Assembly: GCA_905147135.1 (NCBI GenBank)
Contig: LR990044.1
Coordinates: 5,460,122 to 5,524,121, forward strand
Origin: Blastobasis lacticolella
Lineage: Eukaryota > Arthropoda > Insecta > Lepidoptera > Blastobasidae
Direction: 5' to 3'
Length of the DNA stretch: 64,000 bases
Position numbers and translations under genes: made by a program. The notes under the pieces are model-generated. The model ran no database searches. It had not been told where the DNA came from and saw only the letters and a program-made list of their open reading frames with translations. Shown in pieces: positions 55,661 to 64,000 of the stretch; the stretch's first letter is position 1, and every line of letters starts with the position of its first letter.

Positions 55661-55810
55661 GCCGGGAAGTCTGAGAAGTGAATGCTGCCATTCGGTGGTT
55701 GGTTGGCGGTCGCCGCGGCGGGATCCGAGGGGCGTAGCTTGTAGGCCTCGCGGCTGCCTGCGCCTGCGCCGCACCCCATTGTCCCGCGCTAGGACGACGC
55801 CATTTTGTGC
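55661..55810 (-). promoter_or_regulatory. GC-rich 5' block of bZIP B2
   Basis: ACAAAATGGCGTCGTCC, GCGCGGGACAATGGGGTGCG and GCCGCGAGGCCTACAAGC on the minus strand. Same order as in the A copies (ATGGYGTC, GGACAATGG, GCCGCGAGGG). A conserved reading frame through the block is discussed in the findings. Confidence 0.6.
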
Positions 55811-55822
55811 TGATCGGACCTG

Positions 55823-56727
55823 TGGCCCGATTATATAACGGCAATGAAACATGTTGCAACCAATGTTTTGTTGCGGACTACGAGAAATTTCTATCGATGA
55901 TTTGCGATTACTTAAAGCAAGCAACATCTCATTCAACTAGCTTGCAAACGATATCAATCGATAAAACACTGACATGAAGTTGCCGCGAGTAACGGAGAAT
56001 AATCGATAACCCAACTTATTTAAAAAGTCAGTGTTGTGGTGCAAGCGTTATGTATTACGGAACGTTTTCATTTATCAGGGTTAGACTGCTCGTTGATAAT
56101 TTGAAACTTTAGTTGTCAAGTCACAAAGCTTATATTTTCATAGATTTCTTTTTTGACCGAGTTTTCAATAAAAATACAGTGAAAGTAAGTGTATTTTGTA
56201 TATTTGTGCATTTTATCAACTATATCAATTCACGTCACAAATAATTACCGTATAGGACCTATCAAATTAATTTGTCTTGTAAATATGGCGCAAAATCGCC
56301 AAGTTGCCCACTGGAAAATCGAGCTGCTGGTAAAGTTTGCGTAAAGACATAAACAACAAATTTAACAAATAACACAAACAACAAAAAACAATCAACAAAT
56401 TTAACGATGATAAACAAGGTTTTTGTAATCAAAGTTTATGAAAAACTATGTTTTCGGCGCTCTTGAGACAGCTTTTGAGTTGTTGCAATTGCAACGGGAG
56501 TGGTTGCGAATTCGAGCTGCCACTTTCATTGCAAGAAAGATACGTAATCGCATTTTCATACGAATACATTTTATCGATATGTCAAATTCCGGTTGCTATT
56601 GCAATGCTGCTTTGTTAGCGACTAAACCCATCAAATGGAAGATACGTGATCGCAAAAGTAAGAATTTCAACCATTTTGCTTGCAACAGCGAGAGAATAGT
56701 CGGCAACAGAGTTACGTAATCAGCCTG
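55823..56727. mobile_element. MITE with GGCCYGATTAYRTAAC ends
   Basis: Present after CTG (55820-55822) and before CTG (56728-56730). The B1 unit lacks it (GGACCTGGTAACG at 46495), giving the empty site. The ends TGGCCCGATTATATAACG and CAGGCTGATTACGTAAC (complement of the right end) are imperfect inverted repeats. 905 bp, non-coding; the 93-codon frame inside has no domain. Confidence 0.7.
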
Positions 56728-58202
56728 CTGGTAACGTATACCTATTCAATGCATAAGGGGTTCTATTTGAATACAGTCACAGACACAGATGATAATGTGA
56801 CACCATAGTGAAATTTATTTTTGTAACGAATTAACAAGAAATTTGTTAAAGCAACTTCTTAAGCATATTGCAGAATTTGCTCATTTACAGTTTTCTTCTT
56901 GACATTAGGAAAGCTATCTGCTAAGACCCCTCAGCCTGAGGGGATCTAAGCACGGGTCTGCTGCTACAGTATGATTGGTTGACGATACAATGTGTACAAA
57001 CAAAACACCCAGATTTGGGAGGTTAATTCCTACAGACCCAATCAGCAATTATTAGTGTAGACAGAACTAATAATAACAACGTTGGTTAGAATTCAAACGG
57101 AAATATCGCATTAAAAAAATGTTTAACTCGGGACTGTTAAAGGGTTTTCAATGGGAAGGAGTACCATTGTCACGAACCACAGGCACGTGCTATATTTTGA
57201 CATAGTGGGAATTTTCTATCATTTTTTGCAGATTTTGCACAGTTACAGCCTCTAGAAATTTACGAAGGTGTAAGCTACTATCTGAAAGGGTTTAATTAAG
57301 TATTCAAGGTCCTTGTTGAACAACGAGGTTGTGATATTTTTTTTCAGTTTCAATATATAAATTGCTATAAAGGTAATTATTCAAATTTGGGTTAATGATA
57401 GGCAAGTTTACAGTAGTATGAATGTAATATCCCCAAATAATTTAACTAAAATAAACATGTTACGAATAGTAATTAAATCTAAAGTCCTAATCTATTATAA
57501 TCTCTATTCAAATGTAAATAACACATGGGTAGATATGATCTTAACCTTATCCTCAACCGAATTAACTAAAACAAACAGGCAACAAAAATAAATGAAATCA
57601 AAAGTCTGAACCTATACAAATTTAAATAACGCAGGAATGAGAATATACAAATTTAATATTATCCTTAAATAATTTAACTTTAAATAAATAGGTAACAAAC
57701 ATAAATAAAATCTAAAATCTGAACTTGTTCAAATTAAATAACACATGAATGAGTAGATACAAACTTAAACTTATCCTCAAATAATTTAACTAAGATAAAC
57801 ACAGGTAAAAATCTGTAGAGGAAATGTCATACGGCAGGTACTAGCCATAGGTAGGTAGGCAAACAGGCAAGCGGGCCACCTGGTGGAAAGTGGACAGTGG
57901 CTTATGACATTAGTAACAACGTCGCCAATGCGTTGCCCACCTTTATAACAATAATTGAAATAACTTTCGAAAGCAAGTAAAGAAAATAAAACAAATGCAT
58001 AAAGATAATAATAATAAAATGAATTCTTGGTTCTTGGTTGGTAAAATCACCACGAATGCCATGGATAGCTACTAAATTAGAAGAAGAAATGGAGAGCGGA
58101 TTTTATGGTACTTGAAAGTTTAAAATGCAGTCTAAAATTCCGAACCATACACTAAAATCTACAGGAAAAAACTAAATAACTGAGTATACTTAATCTATCT
58201 AG
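56728..58202. repeat. Unit DNA with ~105-bp tandem repeats and 3' flank of a missing bZIP copy
   Basis: 56728-57345 matches 46495-47110. 57420-57800 holds about four ~105-bp repeats. 57845-57955 is the reversed retroposon tail and 58000-58200 the gene-proximal 3' flank of an A-type gene. The gene that should follow is absent: a LINE fragment and then inverted unit DNA take its place. Confidence 0.7.
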
Positions 58203-58957
58203 ACAGCAGGAATACATAAGAGTAGAAATAAATTATATGAGCTCTATGCAGAACGGGCGTATAATAATAGCGTAGAATTTGCTGAGTATGTTAAACATTA
58301 TTCGAAGTTATTTAAACGCGTTTGCGCTACAGCTAAATCGAATTTCGTTAAACACAAACTAAAAAATTGCACAGATGTAGTAAAATCGACATGGCAGATA
58401 ATAAATAGTGAAACTGGAAAAGTAACAAATCGCGATACTAAGTACAGTTTAAAGATAAATGATAATGTTGTTACCAAAAACTCGAAAGTTGCGGAGGCAT
58501 TCAATAAATATTTTACAGACATTCCAGTGTCAACTACGAAATCCTTAAATTCGTCTCCTGCTCTCGCTGAATCCTTGTTAAAACAAAATGTACCCGAGAG
58601 TGTCATCGAATTTAAGTTCGAGCATGCAACACCTCAAGATATAGTTAAGGCTTTTAAAACTATAAAAATGAAAGCAACTGCCGACATTGATGGTATGTCA
58701 GTAAAAATTATTAGCTCTGTAATTTATGTTATTGCTGTTCACTTAGCGAATATATTTAATAATTGTGTTGATAATGGTGAATTTCCTGACCTGATGAAGC
58801 ACAGTAAAGTTATCCCGTTGTTGAAAACTGGTAATACAATGGATCCTACAAATTTTAGACCAGTTTCAATTTTACCGGCTCTAAGTAAAATATTTGAGAA
58901 AATCATATAAAATCAACTAAAAGCTCATTTTTATGGAGGTAACCTATTGCATGTGAT
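58203..58957 (+). pseudogene. Jockey-group LINE, N-terminal RT fragment
   Basis: Open from about 58203 to an in-frame TAA at 58908. It reads NKLYELYAERAYNNSVEFAE..., then KMKATADIDGMSVKII, then NFRPVSILPALSKIFEKII, the conserved start of the RT domain. After the stop the frame continues NQLKAHFYGGNLLH. No FADD core. Truncated at both ends, with the stop replacing a coding residue. Sits at the turning point of an inverted duplication. Confidence 0.8.
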
Positions 58958-60604
58958 AATTTAGTAGCTATCCATGGCATTCGTGGTGATTTTACCAACC
59001 AAGAACCAAGAATTCATTTTATTATTATTATCTTTATGCATTTGTTTTATTTTCTTTACTTGCTTTCGAAAGTTATTTCAGTTATTGTTATAGAGGTGGG
59101 CAACGCATTGGCGACGTTGTTACTAATGTCATAAGCCACTGTCCACTTTCCACCAGGTGGCCCGCTTGCCTGTTTGCCTACCTACCTATGGCTAGTCGCT
59201 CCATTGTAATTACCTGATCGCCAGATCCTGGATCATGGTCAAGGCCTAATATAATTTTTTTGAAAAAGTTATTAAAAGAAAAAAAATTACAATTTTGCAG
59301 TTTAACAAGGGCTTTGAATACTTTAACCTCTTTAGAAAGTAGCTTACGCCTTCGTGCATTCCTAAAGGCTATAACTGTGCAAAGTCTGCAAAAAATAATA
59401 GAAAAGTCCCACTTTGTCAAAATATCGCACGTGCCAGTGGTTCGTGACAATGGAACTCCTTCCCATTGAAGGCCCTTTAACGATTTCGAGCAAAAACTTG
59501 TTTGTGTGATATTTGCGTTTGAATTGAAACCGACGTTATTATTAGTTCTGTCAACACTTGGACTGCCTAAAGACAGGAATTACTTAAATATTCTTCATAC
59601 ATTCCTACTCATTGCAAATCGTTTCGTTTATTAGCCTCCCAGGACTTAGCGTTTTTTTCGTAAGCATTGTTATCGTCGGTCAATCATAAATTATTCACAG
59701 CAGACTCCTGCTTAGAACCCTTATGCTGAGGGTGTTATAATAGAACCACGATAAGTCCGTATTGACTGACAATAGTAAAACTTATAAAGTGTGGTAATAA
59801 TCTAGGGATAATCTGTCATTGTTAGTCCTTCTTGTAAACATTTAGTTATTTGGTCACGATTAGCTTGACCTTCTGTCTAAAATATTAATCACGCTAAAAA
59901 TTATCTCCCGCACTTGCTATTTAATTGTTTTGCCCATTATTTGATTTTTCATAACTTACGAAAATAAACAATCCTACAGAAATCAAATGGTTTGTTATGA
60001 CTTTTATGAATGACGTTCAAATAGATTTTTATTTTTTAATAAGCGATTCGGACTTAGGGTCGTCTTGTTATAGCAGATAGCTTTTCTAATGCCAAGGAGG
60101 AAACTGCTAATATGCAAATTCTGTAAAATGCTCGAGTGATTAAAAAAAATATTTGTTAATCCGTTACCAAAAAACGATTACCGTAGCGTCACATTGTCCC
60201 ACGTGCCTGTACACTGTACAATAATAAAACCCCTTCCGTACGGAATAGGTACACGTCACCAGGTCCGAGCAAAACATTGGTTTTGAGTATTACATGTTTA
60301 CGCTTACACCGATCTTGATAAATTTTATGGCAAGGTATAGCTGGGTTTCAAACAAAGTCGTTGTCGGTTGTGCAAATTATTACGTGGTAAATAATAATAT
60401 CTTGGCAAAAAACGTTGGTAAAAGGCTCATTCGGTTTAATTTCACTTCACTTTCGTATAAACTAAATATCGAGGTAAAAATAGTAAAATACTATAAACTC
60501 ATTCGTCTTAATTCAGAAGCGAAGAGCGTGCCAGCGGGGTGGTGTGACAGTGGCTTCTCTACTCAACGCAATATCTTTCCCCAAACAAATTAAGGAAAAT
60601 AAGA
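58958..60604. repeat. Inverted bZIP-unit DNA
   Basis: 58962-59196 is the reverse complement of 57838-58078 with about two differences. 59197-59737 is the reverse complement of 49714-50290, and 60290-60604 that of 38640-39000. Order is therefore that of the unit read backwards, with the internal stretch shortened. No gene. Confidence 0.8.
59738..60070. mobile_element. Short TIR element, 333 bp, TA target
   Basis: Ends TAATAGAACCACGATAAGTC and the complement of TAACAAGACGACCCTAAG, TA on both sides. Internally deleted relative of 39215-40173. Confidence 0.7.
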
Positions 60605-60730
60605 TCTACCAATTCAATTCAATTCATTTATTTTGATAAACATAAATTTACACGTCAAATGTCATCAAATTCTTGAGTAGTCATTATTCTTAAAATAATG
60701 TTACAACAGATAAAGGATATCACAATCTTA

Positions 60731-61931
60731 CACCCGGTTTCTGAAACGCTTGTCAAATCATTGATTAGCTAACAGACTGTCACATTTAACAAGCTGTTAA
60801 ATCACCGTGGGTTTCTGAAAGGCCAATCAATCTATTGTTAGCTAATCGACCATTAACAAGAGATCAATTTTTTCGTCTGGCTACCCCTGCTAAAATCAGT
60901 CACATTCATTCACTCATATATGTTTTGTTTCTGTCTAACGCATTGATTTGTCTCTGTCCCTAGCGGCCTTTTGATAGTGGCGGGATATTCAACTTTTAGA
61001 TGAAACTCATAGCGATTGTATAGTTTTCGTGTTAAGTTTTGTTAAGTTTTATCAAAGAAAATATATACAGAGCGAGAAAAGAGAAATTATAACAATATTT
61101 ATGTTATAGGGTCACGGGTTCCAGTGAATCAGTAATCCCATCATCATCATCTTTAGGCAGTTAGGTGGGTCCCGGTCCACTGCTGAATACAGTCCTCCCA
61201 CGGCTTCGGACCAGGTCCTGGTTCAGGTCTAGGTACCGGCCCCGGACCAGGTACTGGTTCAGGTCCAGGTCCTGGAACCGGACCACTTCGTGGTTCAGGT
61301 CCAGGTCCTGGCTTCGGACCAGGTCCTGGCCCCGCACCAGGTCCTGGTTTAGGTTCAGGCCCTGGCCCCGGACCAGCTCCTAGTTCAGGTCCAGGCCCTG
61401 GACCCTGACATATCCGTGGTTCAGGTCCTGGTCCTGGTTCAGGTCCATGTCCAGGCCACGAACCAGGTCCTGGTCCAGCTAATATTTATGGTCTATGTGC
61501 TGGCACTGGTCTAGGTCCTGGTTCTGGTTCAAGCTCAAATTGTGATCAAGGTTGCAGTTTTGGTCATGATCCTCGACCAGAACCTGGACCCTAGACCTGA
61601 ACTTTGCCTTGGACCAAAACTAGGACCTGGACCAGGGCCAGGACCAAGACCTAGACCAAGAAAATCGGATATAATTTATTTTGACAATCGGTTAATTGGT
61701 CGATTTTCGCCAATTAAAATAACAAGGCGATAACATACAGTTAACATGAGAAAAAGCTTTCCGGCAACCCAAAATTATATTAATCAGCCGTTAATTGGAG
61801 ATTTGACAATCCGTTGACAAGCTGTTAACAAGCCGTCAATTGGCCCTTTCAGAAACCCAAACTGCATTTAATCAGAGTTTAACAAGCTGTTACGTGATTT
61901 TTGCGTTGACAAGCGTTTCAGAAACCGGGTG
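60731..61931. mobile_element. TTA-flanked TIR transposon, 1201 bp, carrying a minisatellite
   Basis: Ends CACCCGGTTTCTGAAACGCT and its complement (~26 bp), TTA at 60728-60730 and 61932-61934. A 3-bp TTA target fits PIF/Harbinger-type MITEs. Sub-terminal repeats of AACAAGCTGTTA / TTGACAAGC occur on both sides. No transposase. Confidence 0.8.
61195..61665. repeat. GGTCCW-type minisatellite with strand switch
   Basis: Variants of a 6/12-bp unit (GGTCCTGGTTCA, GGTCCAGG) from 61205 to about 61540, then the reversed form (CCAGGACC, GACCTAGACC) from 61575 to 61660. The open frames over it (RSRSW-rich on one frame, GPGP-rich on another) are repeat artefacts. Confidence 0.8.
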
Positions 61932-62209
61932 TTAATGTCATAAGGTTAGTTACACAGATTAATGAATTTTGTCCAAGGGAGTTAATTACAAATTTAGATG
62001 TCATAAACATTATTATTATTATTACAATTCAATTCAATCATTAAAAATGTATATATATATTATTTGATGTCAATGTTTGCTTATATTATTTAATACAAGT
62101 GTCTTTATAATGCGTCATTTAACAATTAAGTCATACAAAGTCATACATGACAACTTATATACGAGTAAGCTTAACAAATATACAAGCATACGTCAGTTAT
62201 TTAACTAAG

Positions 62210-63045
62210 TCAATTTTCATTAATGAATTCGTCTAGTGAGTAGAGCGCCTCGGATAGCAGTTTCTTTTTCAGTTTTTTCATAAAGATGTTATTACTGAGT
62301 GAGTTTTTAATTTCTTTTGATATTTTATTATATATTTTGGGACCGACCGTGTGCATGCATTTCGACGACTTTGCCAATCGTTTTAAAGGGAGTCGCAGAT
62401 CATCGCGGTTCCTCGTGTTGCGAGTGTGGACATCCGCAGTAGCGGCGAACATGTGTAAGTTATGTCTTACGTATTTAGCAACTTGATATACGTATAAAGA
62501 GGGCAAAGTTAATATTTCCGCCTCAATGAACAGCTGTTTAGCGGGGTGATCCCACTTTACACCCGCCATAATACGTACCGTTCGCTTCTGTAGGCGGAAG
62601 ACTCTGTCACGATCCGCGGACGCACCCCACAACTCCACTCCATACGATAAGATAGAGTGTAGGTACCCGTAGTACGCTTTTTTCACGTTTTCCTTGCTAA
62701 GACTTGGGCTCAACCGCTTCAGAGCGAAACAAGCGGATGATAGCCTGTCACACAGTTTATCTACATGGGGAATCCACGTTAGGCGGGAGTCAATTATGAA
62801 CCCAAGGTATTTAACCTCGTCAAACTGCGATGTACGATGTTAGTTTTTTCAATATTCAGGACCATTCCATTTGCGCAAAACCACGAGGCCAGATCCTCTA
62901 TTACGGCGTTTATTTTACTCTTAAAGGTCTCAATGTCATCAGCAGCAACAATTACACAGCCGTCGTCTGCAAACATTACATATTCGGCGTCCCTCGACGC
63001 AGTAGTAAAGTCGTTCATGAGAATCAGAAATAGGTTCCATAGGGA
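62210..63045 (-). pseudogene. LINE reverse transcriptase, core and C-terminus, frameshifted
   Basis: From the right: LFLILMNDF, then YVMFADDGCVIVA with the catalytic FADD, then ANGMVLNIEKT. After a one-frame shift near 62837 the sequence continues FDEVKYLGFIIDSRLTWIPH, then (M)SPSLSKENVKKAYYGYLHSILSYG and RLQKRTVRIMAGV, ending LYSLDEFINEN at a stop at 62210. Typical of Jockey-type non-LTR elements. 5' truncated and frameshifted, so inactive. Confidence 0.85.
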
Positions 63046-63170
63046 CTTCCATCCCAAGAAAACAATTTTTTATTCCCGAACTGCTGTTGCGTTTTTAATG
63101 CGCAAGTAGTTTTATTGTTATACAGAACATAGGCACGCGTGACAGTGACATGTGACGATATTGATATTTT
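63046..63170. repeat. Inverted bZIP-unit DNA, resumed
   Basis: Reverse complement of about 38560-38655, including GAAAACAATTTTTTATTCCC and TAATGCGCAAGTAGTTTTAT. Confidence 0.7.
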
Positions 63171-64000
63171 TACAACCGTAAATTTACGGCGCTAATTTAC
63201 GTTTATTTTAATTTATTTATTCTTCTAGATTTCCTGAAGACCAGACATGGTGATGTGTGGGTTGCAAATTGGAATTGCTGTGTTGTAAGCATTTTGAAGA
63301 ACAACACAATAAGTATATGCAAGTACCTTCTGTCCTGGTGCAGTACCTGCCATCATTATCTTAATTTTTACTGAAAATAAAAAATATGCTGCCTGTTTGA
63401 TATATTTATGTAAATATTCTATTCATAATTTTTTTTGTTCATGACTATGTTCTCTGGAGGGCACGGTATTCACGGTATGAAGGATCGAGAGATCGAAAAT
63501 ATGGTGGTAGGTATCAAGGGCGTGGGTTTGATCCCCCGACACCTTACCTTTGAAAATGATTTTTGTATTATATACCTAATTCATATATGGACTCAAATAA
63601 TTTATTTGTCTTTTCAGTGAAGGAAAATATTGTGAAAAAACTTGGGCCGCATTGGGCCTAAGTGGTAAACTATTTCCCATTCTCTCTCAACGAGAGGACA
63701 GATCCATTTCCTAGTAGTTTAGATGTATATAGGCTGACGGCGACGGTGACAACGATTATGTCGGCACCTTCATTGCACTTTTATTATAATGACAATTACA
63801 AGTTAGATTTGTTTGTGTTCGTTACGGAATAGAAATTCGTAGTAAAAGCAACTTATTTTATCTGCAGATGGGGCTGCCTTGTTTCGTCCCTGCATTTGCC
63901 TTGGTGTGTGAGTTATAGAGATGTGTGAATTTGGTCTCGAATTGAATCTCGGTGTGTACTCTCTGCTCCTGCAGATAAAATTTTTCTCTATGACGTATAC
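63171..64000. other. Unassigned DNA
   Basis: No gene supported. A string GTGGGTTTGATCCCCC at 63522-63537 resembles a polymerase III B-box (GGTTCGANTCC-like), so a tRNA-derived SINE may lie around 63480-63560, but no convincing A-box was found. Open frame at 63435-63620 has no domain. Confidence 0.35.

Larger units (their letters stand above)
60605..63045 (-). mobile_element. 5'-truncated Jockey-group LINE with nested insertion
   Basis: Minus-strand LINE. RT middle and C-terminus at 62210-63045, 3' UTR to the left, and an (AATTG)n-like tail (TGAATTGAATTGAATT) at 60605-60620. A 1.2-kb TTA-flanked transposon lies within its 3' region. It interrupts the inverted unit, which resumes at 63046; about 10 bp of target seem lost. 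Confidence 0.7.

Noticed and set aside
61165..61733. Arginine/serine- and glycine/proline-rich frames
   Set aside because: Products of the 6-bp periodic minisatellite; every frame is open over such repeats.
1..64000. CRISPR arrays, operons, bacterial signals
   Set aside because: Composition, SINEs, LINEs, Helitrons and LTR elements are those of an insect nuclear genome; no spacer-repeat arrays were found. The tandem repeats at 12.1 and 57.4 kb have contiguous units without unique spacers.

Overview
The window looks like nuclear DNA of a lepidopteran insect (moth or butterfly). The reasons are AT-rich intergenic sequence, dense nested transposons, a mag-type Ty3/gypsy retrotransposon with very short LTRs, RTE LINE ends reading EAFAxQWD, and tRNA-derived SINEs of a type common in Lepidoptera. 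I see no prokaryotic features. I recognise no conserved single-copy host gene, rRNA or functional tRNA. The species was not determined.

The most interesting content is an array of small intronless bZIP genes, all on the minus strand. There are four type A copies (about 20.1-20.4 kb, pseudogene; 36.9-37.3; 41.5-41.9; 51.2-51.6 kb) and two type B copies (about 46.0-46.3 kb, pseudogene; 55.2-55.6 kb). The intact proteins have 115-125 residues. They share an N-terminal WRPW or WRPF motif right after the start, a PAR/Giant-like basic region and zipper, and, in most copies, a C-terminal C-x-x-C tail. Each gene lies below a conserved GC-rich 5' block. Type A copies also have a ~105-bp tandem repeat and a conserved low-complexity flank on the 3' side. 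Copies A3+B1 and A4+B2 are two tandem ~9.5-kb segmental duplicates. WRPW-type motifs recruit Groucho in other repressor families, so these may be miniature bZIP repressors; that function is inference.

Layout: 0-5.1 kb, SINEs, a Helitron and a large foldback element. 5.1-20.7 kb, one old bZIP unit whose 3' flank was split first by a TIR element and then by nested insertions: a 7.5-kb non-coding LTR element (5.83-13.35 kb), a mag-like gypsy element with gag-pro and pol (13.66-18.25 kb) and a Helitron (18.25-18.45 kb). 20.7-28.7 kb, dispersed repeats, a TTA-flanked DNA transposon, a CR1/Jockey-type LINE tail and RTE scraps. 28.74-35.36 kb, a second young non-coding LTR element, cleanly inserted in unit DNA. 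35.4-57.8 kb, the bZIP array with MITEs. 57.8-63.2 kb, an inverted piece of the unit with LINE fragments and a TTA-flanked transposon holding a minisatellite. 63.2-64 kb, unassigned.

The only long open reading frames are gag-pro (375 codons) and pol (1031 codons) of the mag-like element. They lie in different frames and overlap by 74 bp. Everything else coding is the short bZIP genes or broken transposon pieces.
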